DNA from: Ferrovibrio sp041906005
GTDB lineage: Bacteria > Pseudomonadota > Alphaproteobacteria > Ferrovibrionales > Ferrovibrionaceae
Assembly: GCF_041906005.1 (NCBI RefSeq)
Contig: NZ_JAYRJY010000001.1
Coordinates: forward strand, 62,001 to 126,000
Reading direction: 5' to 3'
DNA length: 64,000 nucleotides
Part shown: in pieces, positions 42,548 to 50,675 of the stretch
Layout of the letters: each line of letters starts with the position of its first letter
Position numbering within the stretch: position 1 is the stretch's first letter
Position numbers and translations under genes: made by a program
Notes under the pieces: model-generated
Told to the model about the DNA's origin: nothing
What the model saw: the letters and a program-made list of their open reading frames with translations, nothing else
Databases searched by the model: none

Positions 42548-42669
42548 AGCGGTCGCCGCCTGAATGTTGGAACAGTTTTCGGCCGCGCCGCCGATGCCCT
42601 ACAGGCTACACCCGATCAGGCAATCCGCAAGAAAACTGTTTTGGCGGAATCCCGCCCCTCCGCCGCGCT

Positions 42670-43167
42670 TCAGCGGCAGTCGCGACAGATGCCGACGACC
42701 TCAATGGTCTGGCGCTCCACCGTAAAGCCCAGCCCCTTGGCATCCTGCAGGATACGCTGGCTCAGTTCAGGATCGTTGATCTCGATGGCCGTGCCGCAGG
42801 TTTTGCACAGGAAGATTTCCTGCTGCACGGCATGCCCCGGATGGGTGCAGCCGATGAAGGCATTGAGGCTTTCGACGCGATGCACCAATCCCTGCTCGAC
42901 CAGGAAATCCAGCGCGCGATACACGGTGGGCGGCGCCACCTTCTGGCCGTCGCCACCCATCTGTGCCAGCAGGTCATAGGCGCCGGCGGGCTTGTGGCTC
43001 TGCCAGATCAGTTCCAGGACACGGCGGCGGATCGGCGTCAGCTTGGCGCCGGTCGTGGCGCAATGGGCTTCGGCCCGGCTCAGGGCATCACTGATGCAGG
43101 CCGCATGATCATGGCCGTGCCGGTGACTATGGGCGTGAGTATGGGGCTGAGGCGAGGCGCTGGACAT
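42670..43167 (-). CDS. zur: Fur-family regulator, Zur type, with His-rich N-terminus
   Basis: Zinc-responsive repressor of 165 residues. A His-rich leader (HTHAHSHRHGHDH, residues 9-21) precedes the winged helix (LTPIRRRVLELIW, then PPTVYRALDFLVEQGLVHR). The structural zinc site is C121-x2-C124 and C161-x2-C164; sensor residues include FIGCTHPGH. The Cys107-containing loop and CTHPGH favour Zur over Fur. No znuABC genes are adjacent in this window. Confidence 0.87.
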   Translation of the reverse strand: MSSASPQPHTHAHSHRHGHDHAACISDALSRAEAHCATTGAKLTPIRRRVLELIWQSHKPAGAYDLLAQMGGDGQKVAPPTVYRALDFLVEQGLVHRVESLNAFIGCTHPGHAVQQEIFLCKTCGTAIEINDPELSQRILQDAKGLGFTVERQTIEVVGICRDCR

Positions 43168-43228
43168 AAAACCAGTATAGGGCGGCCGTCTGCCGGGGCC
43201 AACGGCCCGCCCGGGGTCCGGTATCCCC

Positions 43229-44086
43229 CTATTCGGCCAGGAATTGCGTGATCAGGGCCACCTGCTCGGCCGTATCCAGCGCCGGGGCATGGCCGATGCC
43301 GGGAATGTCGACGCGCCGCGCCTTTGGGCCGCGCCGGGTCATCTCGGCGGCGGTTTCATCGCTCAGCAGATCCGAGATGGCGCCCCGCAGCAGCAGCGTC
43401 CGGGCCAGAATCTGGTCGTAGATCGGCCAGGCATCGCCCGAGGCGCCCGCGCTCTGGCGGCCCAGCACGGCGGCGATCTCGGGGTCGTAATGGGTGGTCA
43501 GCCGGCCATCGGGCAGCCGGCGAGCCGAAGTCTCGGCCAGACGGCGCCAGCCTGCATCCGAGGCAATGCCGAACGGCGCATAGATAGTGCGGAAATACTG
43601 TTCCAGTTCGGGCAGGCTGGCAAAGCTGGGCGGCGTGCCGGCATAGGACAGGATGCGCTGCACGGCATTCGGCGCGATGGCCGGGCCCACGTCATTGAGC
43701 GCCAGATGGGTGATGCGGTCCTTCAGGGCCGTGGCGGCGCAAACCATGCCGATCAGCCCGCCCATCGAGGTACCCACCCAGCGCACGGTCTGCAGTTTCA
43801 GTAGATCGAGCAGCGCCACGGCCTGCCGGGCATAGAACGGCACGGTGTATTCCGTATCGGGTTCCGGACTCCAGGCGCTGAGGCCCCGGCCAATGGTGTC
43901 GGGGGCGATCAGGCGGTAGCGGTCGGCCAGGGCGGCGGCCAGATGTTCGAAGTCATGGGCATTGCGGGCAAAGCCGTGCCACAGGATCACCGCCGGCGCG
44001 GCCTCGTCGCCCCATTCCAGGCAATGGACCGAGCGGTCGAGCAGATCGTAATAGCGCGAGCGCACGGTCATGGCTTCAGGCCTCAT
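43229..44086 (-). CDS. Alpha/beta hydrolase downstream of the Liv-type transporter
   Basis: Serine hydrolase of 285 residues. The oxyanion strand is VILWHGFARNAHDF, the nucleophile elbow G-T-S-M-G-G (VRWVGTSMGGLIGMV) and the catalytic His in PGIGHAPALDT. The start at 44086 was chosen because its ATG overlaps the stop of the permease gene by 4 bp; MTV at 44071 is an alternative. Its place as last gene of the transporter operon suggests it hydrolyses an ester of the imported compound. Confidence 0.86.
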   Translation of the reverse strand: MRPEAMTVRSRYYDLLDRSVHCLEWGDEAAPAVILWHGFARNAHDFEHLAAALADRYRLIAPDTIGRGLSAWSPEPDTEYTVPFYARQAVALLDLLKLQTVRWVGTSMGGLIGMVCAATALKDRITHLALNDVGPAIAPNAVQRILSYAGTPPSFASLPELEQYFRTIYAPFGIASDAGWRRLAETSARRLPDGRLTTHYDPEIAAVLGRQSAGASGDAWPIYDQILARTLLLRGAISDLLSDETAAEMTRRGPKARRVDIPGIGHAPALDTAEQVALITQFLAE

Positions 44087-45165
44087 GATTTCATCTGCCG
44101 AAGCTTGCCCACGATGCCGACCGGGAAGAAATAGACGCTGAGCACAAACAGGATGCCGAGCCAGAGCAGCCAGCGGTCGGCATGGAACAGGCCGGGCAGC
44201 AAGGGAATGCCGGCGGCTTCCAGCATGCCGCTGAACTGGCCCATCAGCACCTGCAGGTAATTCTGCGCCAGGATGAAAATGGTGGCGCCCAGCACCGCGC
44301 CATACAGCGTGCCCATGCCGCCGATCACCACCATCAGCAGGATGTCGATCATGATGGCGAAACTGAGCGTGGTGTCGGGCCCGGTATAGCGCAGCCACAG
44401 GGCCATCAGCACGCCGGCCAGCGTCGCCATGCCGGCCGACAGGCAGTTGGCGATGGAGCGATAGACCACGACACGATATCCAAGGGCCTCGGCGCGGAAA
44501 TCATTCTCGCGGATCGCCTGCAGCACGCGGCCGAAAGGCGAATTCACCACCCGCAGGGCCAGCAGGAACAGGATCAGGGCGGCGAAGAAGATCAGGTAGT
44601 ATGTGAGGATGCGGCCATTGATCATCACGCCCAGCACCGGCTCGTCGAACAGGCGGAAGGCCGGGCGCAGCATTTCCGGGATGCGGTAGCTGCGGCCGTC
44701 CTCGCCGCCGGTGATCTCGTTGAGTTGCGAGGCCAGGATGGCGAAGGCGGAAGCCACCGCCAGGGTGATCATGGCGAAGAAGATCGCCCGCACCCGCAAA
44801 CTGAACAAACCGATCAGCAGGGCCAGCAGCATCGCCAGCACCAGCGCCGCCAGCACGCCCAGCCCCAGCGCACCCCAGCCGGCGTTGAAATTGTACATGG
44901 CGATCGCCACGCCATAGCCGCCGATGCCGTAGAACATCGTATGGGCAAACGAGACGATGCCGGTATAACCCAGCAGCAGATCGTAGCTGGCGACCAGGAT
45001 CACGAAGACGCAGATCTTGGCGGCGACATTCAGCGGCTGGCTGCCCGGAAACAGGAAGGGCGCGAAGGCCAGGCTGAACAGCACGATGACCAGCGCGGCC
45101 GACAGCGCCTTCGAGCGCGGATAGTCGCCCGAAAGGATGCTGTGGATGGGATTGTTCGGCAGCAT
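44083..45165 (-). CDS. livM: Branched-chain-type ABC transporter permease LivM
   Basis: Inner-membrane permease of 360 residues with about ten helices. LivM features are SYDLLLGYTGIVSFAHTMFYGIGGY near the start, GRVLQAIRENDFRAEALGY (EAA-like loop) and VIGGMGTLYGAVLGA. Operon order on this strand is binding protein, livG, livF, livH, livM, hydrolase. The N-terminus continues 25 residues before the first helix; an internal Met is possible. Confidence 0.94.
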   Translation of the reverse strand: MLPNNPIHSILSGDYPRSKALSAALVIVLFSLAFAPFLFPGSQPLNVAAKICVFVILVASYDLLLGYTGIVSFAHTMFYGIGGYGVAIAMYNFNAGWGALGLGVLAALVLAMLLALLIGLFSLRVRAIFFAMITLAVASAFAILASQLNEITGGEDGRSYRIPEMLRPAFRLFDEPVLGVMINGRILTYYLIFFAALILFLLALRVVNSPFGRVLQAIRENDFRAEALGYRVVVYRSIANCLSAGMATLAGVLMALWLRYTGPDTTLSFAIMIDILLMVVIGGMGTLYGAVLGATIFILAQNYLQVLMGQFSGMLEAAGIPLLPGLFHADRWLLWLGILFVLSVYFFPVGIVGKLRQMKS

Positions 45166-45180
45166 GAAGGCGTCCCTCCC

Positions 45181-46203
45181 TTACCGCTTGGCCACGGGAT
45201 AGAGGCCCTGCGGCCGCCACAGCAGGACCAGCACCATCAGCAGGATACTGGACCCCAGCGCCAGCTTGGGCGCCAGGAAGCCGGTGTAATTCGCTACCAG
45301 CGCCACCAGGATGGCGCCGACGAAGCAGCCGCCGATCGAGCCCAGGCCGCCGATGATGATGACGATGAAGATCAGCACGTTGACTTCCATGCCCATGCCG
45401 GCGGTGAGCGTCTGACGGTAAAACGCCCAGAGCACGCCGCCCAGGCCGGCCAGCGCCGAACCGGCGATGAACACGCCGACGAACAGGCGACGGATCTTGT
45501 AGCCCAGCGCCTCCACCATCTCGGCATTCTCCACGCCGGCGCGGATCAGCAGACCGATCTTGGTGCGGTTGAGCAGCAGATGCATCAGGCCGAACACCAC
45601 CAGCCCCAGAACCACGGCAATCACGCGATATTTCTCCATCGCCGCCTCGCCCACCACGATGGCGCCACGCAAACCTTCGGGCAGCCGCAGCGGGATCGGG
45701 CTGGCGCCCCAGATCACATGGATCATCTGTTCGGCCACGATCATGCCGCCCATGGTGATCAGGATCTGCTTCAGATGCTGCCCATAGACCGGACGGATCA
45801 CCACCCGCTCGAAGGCATAACCCAGCGCGCCGGTCACCAGCATGGCAACGATGATGCAGGCCAGCAGCACGGCGATATTGAGCCAGATATTCGGGCTCTC
45901 GACCCAGCCGGCCAGCGGCCCCAACGCGATCAGGCTGACATAGGCGCCGAACGAGATGAACACGCCATGGCCGAAATTCAGCACATCCATCAGGCCGAAG
46001 ACCAGCGTGAGGCCCGACGCCATCAGGAAGATCATCATGCCCATGGCGAGCGCCGCCACGGTGAGCGTGACCCAGGTGGAGAAACTGCCCACCAGCGGCA
46101 GGGCGGCCAGGGCCAGGATCGGCACCAGCAGGGCCGGCAGCCAGTCGGTCTTCACCTTGGGCAGTACGGCGGTTTCGGTGGTGGTGGCGGCAGCGGCGGT
46201 CAT
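45181..46203 (-). CDS. livH: Branched-chain-type ABC transporter permease LivH
   Basis: Inner-membrane permease of 340 residues. LivH signatures: LMASGLTLVFGLMDVLNFGHGVFISFGAY, split here by membrane helices, GVENAEMVEALGYKIRRL as the EAA loop, and GGLGSIGGCFVGAILVAL. ATG 46203 overlaps the livF stop by 4 bp (ATGA); a longer in-frame reading upstream lies within livF and is not used. An N-terminal Ala/Thr-rich stretch is unusual but short. Confidence 0.93.
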   Translation of the reverse strand: MTAAAATTTETAVLPKVKTDWLPALLVPILALAALPLVGSFSTWVTLTVAALAMGMMIFLMASGLTLVFGLMDVLNFGHGVFISFGAYVSLIALGPLAGWVESPNIWLNIAVLLACIIVAMLVTGALGYAFERVVIRPVYGQHLKQILITMGGMIVAEQMIHVIWGASPIPLRLPEGLRGAIVVGEAAMEKYRVIAVVLGLVVFGLMHLLLNRTKIGLLIRAGVENAEMVEALGYKIRRLFVGVFIAGSALAGLGGVLWAFYRQTLTAGMGMEVNVLIFIVIIIGGLGSIGGCFVGAILVALVANYTGFLAPKLALGSSILLMVLVLLWRPQGLYPVAKR

Positions 46204-46925
46204 TGATGCGCGTCCATGCTCAGGCCCAGCAGTTTCTGCTGCAGCGCGGTGTCTTCTGCCAGTTCGGCCATGGCGCCGCGATGCACGACGCGACCGTCGT
46301 CCATCACGGCCACCGTATCGCCGAGCAGCTTGGCGGCCATGAAATTCTGCTCCACCAGCAGGATGGTGGCGCCGGTGGACTTCAGTTCGCGGAAAGCCTG
46401 GATCATGTTCATGATGATGGCCGGCGCCAGGCCCTTGGTCGGCTCGTCGATCAGCAGCAGTTCGCGCGGCTCGACGATGGCGCGGGCAATGGCCAGCATC
46501 TGCTTCTGCCCGCCCGACAGCGTGCCGGCGGCCAACGACCAGAATTTCTCCAGTGCCGGAAACAGGCCAAAAATCCATTTCAGGCGTTTTGGATCGATCT
46601 CGCCGTTGCGGGCGGCCAGGATCATGTTCTCGCGCACGGTGAGGTCGGCGAAGATGCCCATATTCTCGGGCACGTAGGCGATGCCGCCCTGCGCGATTTC
46701 CGGCGTGGGCAGCTTCGTGATGTCGCGGCCGTCGAAATGCACATGGCCTTTCGACGCCTGCCACAGGCCCATGATGGTGCGCAAAGTGGTGGTTTTGCCG
46801 GCGCCATTGCGGCCCAGCAGCATGGTGAGCTGGCCGCGCGGCACCACGAGGTCGACGCCGTGCAGGATGTGATACTGCCCGATATGGGTATGCACGCCTT
46901 CCAGGCGCAGGATGGCGTCCTTCAT
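46200..46925 (-). CDS. livF: Branched-chain-type ABC transporter ATPase LivF
   Basis: ATP-binding subunit of 241 residues. Walker A GRNGAGKTT, signature LSGGQKQMLAIARAI, Walker B LLLIDEPTKGLAP and VEQNF in place of the usual H-loop context (LLVEQNFMAAK), as expected for LivF. It starts in a 4-bp overlap with livG and ends in a 4-bp overlap with livH. Confidence 0.95.
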   Translation of the reverse strand: MKDAILRLEGVHTHIGQYHILHGVDLVVPRGQLTMLLGRNGAGKTTTLRTIMGLWQASKGHVHFDGRDITKLPTPEIAQGGIAYVPENMGIFADLTVRENMILAARNGEIDPKRLKWIFGLFPALEKFWSLAAGTLSGGQKQMLAIARAIVEPRELLLIDEPTKGLAPAIIMNMIQAFRELKSTGATILLVEQNFMAAKLLGDTVAVMDDGRVVHRGAMAELAEDTALQQKLLGLSMDAHQ

Positions 46926-47704
46926 CGCGCGGCCTCCCCTGCTGATTCCGGCGACAGGCCCAGATAGGCTTCCTGCACCACCGGCGAGGCGATCACCGTC
47001 GCCGGCTCGCCATCGGCAACCAGTGTGCCGTTATGCAGCACGATGATGCGGTCGGCCAGCGAGCGCACCACATCCATCTTGTGCTCGACCAGCAGAACGG
47101 TCTTGTCGCCGCGCGCCTTGATGCCATGGATCAGGTCCAGCACGGTCGGCACTTCATCGACTGACATGCCGGCGGTGGGTTCGTCGAACATGAACACATC
47201 GGGCTCCAGCGCCAGCAGCAAAGCCACCTCCAGCTTGCGCTGGTCGCCATGGGGCAGCGCGCCGGCCATGGCGTTGCGCTTCTCCAGCAGCTTCACGGAA
47301 TCCAGCAGGTTGTCGGCTTTTTCGATCAGGTCCCGGCGATGGCTCCACAGTTGCAGCAGTTGCATGCCGGCGCCGGCGCGCGACTGCACGGCCAGGCGCA
47401 CGTTTTCCATCACGGTGAGATTGGGAAACAGGTTGGTGAGCTGGAACGCGCGCCCCATGCCGCGCTTGGTGCGCGCCGAAGCCGTGAGCCCGCTGACATC
47501 ATGGCCGCGCAGCAGCACGTGGCCGGCGGTGGCCTTGAGCTGGCCCGAGATCAGGTTGAAATAGGTGGTCTTGCCGGCACCGTTCGGCCCGACGATGGCG
47601 GTCAGCGTGCCGGGGTGGAAGGCGCAACTGACGGCATTGACGGCGACATGGCCGCCGAAGCGGATCGTCAGGTTGCGGGTTTCAAGGGTTGGCGTCGCAG
47701 ACAT
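46922..47704 (-). CDS. livG: Branched-chain-type ABC transporter ATPase LivG
   Basis: ATP-binding subunit of 260 residues. Walker A GPNGAGKTT, then FQLTNLFPNLTVMENV (Q-loop), PHGDQRKLEVALLLAL in place of a canonical LSGGQ, Walker B VFMFDEPTAGMS and LLVEHKMDVV. The signature replaced by LPHGDQRKLEVA is a normal variant for LivG. A hairpin and two direct repeats lie between its start and the binding-protein gene. Confidence 0.95.
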   Translation of the reverse strand: MSATPTLETRNLTIRFGGHVAVNAVSCAFHPGTLTAIVGPNGAGKTTYFNLISGQLKATAGHVLLRGHDVSGLTASARTKRGMGRAFQLTNLFPNLTVMENVRLAVQSRAGAGMQLLQLWSHRRDLIEKADNLLDSVKLLEKRNAMAGALPHGDQRKLEVALLLALEPDVFMFDEPTAGMSVDEVPTVLDLIHGIKARGDKTVLLVEHKMDVVRSLADRIIVLHNGTLVADGEPATVIASPVVQEAYLGLSPESAGEAAR

Positions 47705-47708
47705 AAGA

Positions 47709-47743
47709 CCGGATATGGAAATGGGGGCCGGATATGAAAATGG
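47709..47743. repeat. Pair of 16-bp direct repeats in front of livG
   Basis: CCGGATATGGAAATGG at 47709-47724 and CCGGATATGAAAATGG at 47728-47743 differ at one base. They lie between the livG start and the stem-loop at 47742-47767, so they are in the livG leader. They look like a small local duplication. Confidence 0.75.
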
Positions 47744-47767
47744 CCGGGACGACGGATCGTCCCGGCC
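47742..47767 (-). terminator. Attenuator-like hairpin between binding-protein gene and livG
   Basis: GGCCGGGACGA (47742-47752) and TCGTCCCGGCC (47757-47767) form a perfect 11-bp stem with a 4-base loop, 14 bases past the binding-protein stop. On the minus strand it is followed by ATTTTCAT, a short U-rich tract, so partial termination is likely, lowering livGFHM relative to the binding protein. Confidence 0.65.
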
Positions 47768-47780
47768 GGGTGAGCGATAA

Positions 47781-48980
47781 TCAGCGCTTGTTGCGGATCG
47801 GCAGCGGCATGGCCGATTCCGGGATCACCTGCACGAGATCGAGCAGATCGGTATCGTCCTTGCCGTCCTTCTTGACCCGGAAGTGATACATCTGCTGCAT
47901 CGCCTGGTGGTCTTCCTTGCGGAAGAACATGGTGCCCTTCGGGGTGTCGAAGGCCATGCCTTCCATGGCGGCGATCAGCTTGTCGGTGTTGGTGCCGCCG
48001 GCCTTCTGGATGGCGGTCAGCGCAGCCGACGCGGCGGCAAAACCACCGGCGGTGAAGAAGTCAGGCGGGGCGCCGTTGTTGCGCTTCTTGTGCTCGGTCA
48101 CCAGCCAGTCGTTCATCGGGTTTTTCGGGAAGTCGTAGTAGTAATAGATCGCGCCTTCCATGCCCGGATACGGCTTGTACAGCTTCATCACCGGGAGGAT
48201 GTTGCCGCCCGGCGCCATCTCGATGCCGAAACGCTCCGGCTTCAGGTCGGCGATCTTGGGCAGCGGATGCGGGCCGGCCCAGACGATGGCGATGATTTTC
48301 TTGCCCGGCTTGTCCTTCAGCGCGTCGAACAGGCGCTGGGCCGAGGCGGTGAAGTCGGTGGTCTGGGTCGGGGCGTATTCCTCGAACACCACCTTCACAT
48401 TCGGACGCAGGGTGGACAACGCATCCTTCATCGCCTTGATGCCGTCGCGGCCGAAGGCATAGTCCTGTGCCAGGGTGGCCACGTTTACTTCGCCCGACGT
48501 GGGGAAGGAAGCGGCCGCGGCATAGGCGTCCTGCATCGAGTTGCGCGCGGTGCGGAAAATATACTTGTTCCACTTCTCGCCGGTGATCGCGTCGGCCACG
48601 GCCGGCTCGACGATCAGGATCTTCTTGAATTCCTCGGCAACCGGCAGCATCGCGAGCGCGCCGCCCGAACCCGTGGTGCCGACGGCGAGATCGACATTGT
48701 CGTCGCCGTAGGCCTGCTCGAGCAGCGACTTCGCCACGTCGGGCTTGAACTGGTCGTCCTTGACGATCACCTGGATCTTGCGGCCCTGCCAGGTCATGGA
48801 ACCCTTGGTCAGGTATTCCAGGCCCATCATGAAGCCGGTTTCGGTCTGCTTGGCATAGGCTTCAAGCGGGCCGGTCTTGCTGGCGATCAGGGCGATCTTG
48901 AGATCGGCGGCCTGCGCGGTCATGGCGCTGCCGGCGATCAGGGCGGCGGCGAACGCCGCCGTCTTCATCACGCGCTGCAT
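47781..48980 (-). CDS. LivK-type periplasmic substrate-binding protein
   Basis: Binding protein of 399 residues for a Liv/HAAT-family importer, with a signal peptide (KTAAFAAALIAGSAMTAQA, cleaved before ADLKIALI). The Peripla_BP_6 fold is shown by ALIASKTGPLEAYAKQTETG, VGTTGSGGALAMLPVAEEF and LAQDYAFGRDGIKAMKDAL. It is more like binding proteins for aromatic or other carboxylates than true leucine-binding LivJ/K, an inference from the neighbouring CoA-ligase operon. Starts at MQRVMKT; the second Met is an alternative. Confidence 0.92.
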   Translation of the reverse strand: MQRVMKTAAFAAALIAGSAMTAQAADLKIALIASKTGPLEAYAKQTETGFMMGLEYLTKGSMTWQGRKIQVIVKDDQFKPDVAKSLLEQAYGDDNVDLAVGTTGSGGALAMLPVAEEFKKILIVEPAVADAITGEKWNKYIFRTARNSMQDAYAAAASFPTSGEVNVATLAQDYAFGRDGIKAMKDALSTLRPNVKVVFEEYAPTQTTDFTASAQRLFDALKDKPGKKIIAIVWAGPHPLPKIADLKPERFGIEMAPGGNILPVMKLYKPYPGMEGAIYYYYDFPKNPMNDWLVTEHKKRNNGAPPDFFTAGGFAAASAALTAIQKAGGTNTDKLIAAMEGMAFDTPKGTMFFRKEDHQAMQQMYHFRVKKDGKDDTDLLDLVQVIPESAMPLPIRNKR

Positions 48981-49131
48981 TGTGTTCTCCCTTGCGACGA
49001 TTGCGGACGATTGGCGATGGAGACGCGACTACAGGCGTGCGTTATGCGCGACATCGTGCTCCTCCCTTGGCTGCGGCCCGGGTGGTCCCGGTGCCGGTGA
49101 CGGGGCGCCGTCCGCAATGGACGCCCGCCAA

Positions 49132-49151
49132 ACATGACACTTGATTCATGT
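49132..49151. promoter_or_regulatory. TetR-type operator 1 (transporter side)
   Basis: ACATGACACTTGATTCATGT is a 20-bp site with inverted arms ACATGA and TCATGT. It lies 152 bp upstream of the binding-protein start, on the transporter side of the 276-bp divergent region. The same arms recur 109 bp away at 49241-49260. Confidence 0.65.
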
Positions 49152-49240
49152 CTCGACTATTCGTAGCCTTGCGCCATAAGCCCGTCAAGCTGGATTCCGA
49201 CGATTTCGGCCGTGGGCGGAGGAAACGACGGATAATCCAA

Positions 49241-49260
49241 ACATGACGGATGAATCATGT
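49241..49260. promoter_or_regulatory. TetR-type operator 2 (overlaps tetR start)
   Basis: ACATGACGGATGAATCATGT has the arms ACATGA and TCATGT with the same 8-bp spacing as operator 1. The ATG at 49257 used as the tetR start lies inside the right arm, so repressor bound here would block its own gene and the catabolic operon behind it. Confidence 0.65.
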
Positions 49261-49889
49261 TGAATACCGCGCCGAGAGCCAAGAAGCGCACCCTACCCCT
49301 GCCCAAGACGGGCCGGGGCGAGATGACCCGCCGCAAGATCCTGGATGCCGCCAAGCGCGAAATCGGCCGCCGCGGCTTCGCCGAGGCCTCGATCAGCACC
49401 ATCACCTCTGAGGCCGGCGTCGCTCAGGGCACCTTCTATATCTACTTCCGCAGCAAGGAAGACGTGATGCGCGAGCTGGTCCTGCATATGGGCCGCATGC
49501 TGCGCCATCACCTGACCGAGGCCACCGAAGGGGCAAAGAACCGTATCGAGGCCGAACGGCTGGGCCTGCGCGCCTTCCTGGATTTCGTGCGTCGCAACCC
49601 CGACCTCTACAAGGTGGTCGAGGAATCGCAGTTCGTCGACGAGAAGGTCTATCGCCAGTACTACACCGAATTCGCCAAATCCTATCGGATCGCCCTGGCG
49701 GCGGCCGAGAAACGCGGCGAAATCACGCCTGGCGGCACCGAGAATGCCATCGAGGTGCGCGCCTGGATGCTGATGGGCATCGCCGTCTTCCTCGGCCAGC
49801 GCTACGGCCTGTGGGACCCGAAAGCGCCGCTCGATCCCATCGTCGATGTCGCCACCGCCCTGCTGGCGCATGGCATGGCGGCACGCTAA
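49257..49889 (+). CDS. TetR/AcrR-family transcriptional regulator
   Basis: Repressor of 210 residues. The N-terminal helix-turn-helix spans about residues 23-70 (TRRKILDAAKREIGRRGFAE, then GTFYIYFRSKEDVMRELV). The C-terminal ligand domain is helical. The N-terminus is extended and basic (RAKKRTLPLPKTGRGE). An internal start at Met23 (49323), which would free the start from the operator, cannot be excluded. It is divergent from the Liv-type transporter and heads the acyl-CoA operon, 4 bp before the hydratase gene. Confidence 0.9.
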   Translation: MLNTAPRAKKRTLPLPKTGRGEMTRRKILDAAKREIGRRGFAEASISTITSEAGVAQGTFYIYFRSKEDVMRELVLHMGRMLRHHLTEATEGAKNRIEAERLGLRAFLDFVRRNPDLYKVVEESQFVDEKVYRQYYTEFAKSYRIALAAAEKRGEITPGGTENAIEVRAWMLMGIAVFLGQRYGLWDPKAPLDPIVDVATALLAHGMAAR

Positions 49890-49893
49890 TCCA

Positions 49894-50664
49894 ATGCCTC
49901 TCACCCGTCTCGAGATTGCCGGAGCGGTCGCGCGGCTGACGTTCAATCGGCCCGAGCGGCATAACAGCCTGGTGCCGGACCTGATCGCCGCGCTGAAGCA
50001 GGATCTGGCGCGCGTTGCCGCGATCCCCGAGTTGCGCGCGCTGGTGCTGCAGGCCGAGGGGCGCAGTTTTTCCACCGGCGGCGATGTCGGCGGCTTCTTC
50101 GCCGTGCCGCAGGGCCAGCGCCGTGCCTATGCCGATGGGCTGGTCGGTGGCCTGAACGACTGCATCCTCGCCCTGCTCGACCTGCCGATCCCCGTGCTCG
50201 GCCGCATCCAGGGGCCGGTCACCGGCGGTTCGCTCGGCTTCCTGCTCGCCTGTGATCTGGTCGCGATCACACCGCAGGTCTTCGTCCAGCCCTATTACAC
50301 CGAAGTCGGCTTCAGCCCCGATGGCGGCTGGACCGCCCTGCTACCCGCCCGCATCGGTGAATCTGCGGCACGCGAAATCCAGTTGCGCAACCGCCGCATC
50401 GGCGCCACCGAAGCCGTCCGGCTGGGCCTTGCCACCGCACTGGTCGAGCCGGACGCGCTGGATGCCACCATCGACGGCTGGCTGCAGGAGATGACGACCA
50501 AGCAGCCCGGCGCCATGCGCCACACCAAAGCCAACCTGCTGCCGCCCGCGCGTCGTGCCGCCATCGTCGCCGCACTGGAGCAGGAAAAGCAGTCCTTTCT
50601 GGAACAGATCGACAGCGAGGAGGCCCATCATGGCATGGCGCGTTTCCTCGGCAAGTCGGCATAA
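49894..50664 (+). CDS. Enoyl-CoA hydratase/isomerase
   Basis: Crotonase-fold enzyme of 256 residues. Oxyanion-hole segments are LQAEGRSFSTGGDVGGF and GRIQGPVTGGSLGFLLACDL. At the usual catalytic glutamate positions it has Y-Y-T-E-V-G-F-S-P-D, so one Glu and an Asp remain; this suggests an isomerase or another crotonase reaction. ATG 49894 follows the tetR stop by 4 bp. Second gene of the catabolic operon. Confidence 0.88.
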   Translation: MPLTRLEIAGAVARLTFNRPERHNSLVPDLIAALKQDLARVAAIPELRALVLQAEGRSFSTGGDVGGFFAVPQGQRRAYADGLVGGLNDCILALLDLPIPVLGRIQGPVTGGSLGFLLACDLVAITPQVFVQPYYTEVGFSPDGGWTALLPARIGESAAREIQLRNRRIGATEAVRLGLATALVEPDALDATIDGWLQEMTTKQPGAMRHTKANLLPPARRAAIVAALEQEKQSFLEQIDSEEAHHGMARFLGKSA

Positions 50665-50675
50665 CGGGGGAAACC

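Noticed and set aside
44182..46206. Very long open frame (+) opposite livM and livH, rich in Gln, His, Asp and Arg
   Set aside because: It is the complement of two clear transporter permeases; its composition (strings of Q, H, D, G) is what antisense of high-GC hydrophobic genes gives, and it has no domain.
45181..46764. Extended livH reading beginning within livF
   Set aside because: The upstream part is an out-of-frame reading of livF rich in R, H and G; the ATG at 46203 with a 4-bp overlap explains the gene.
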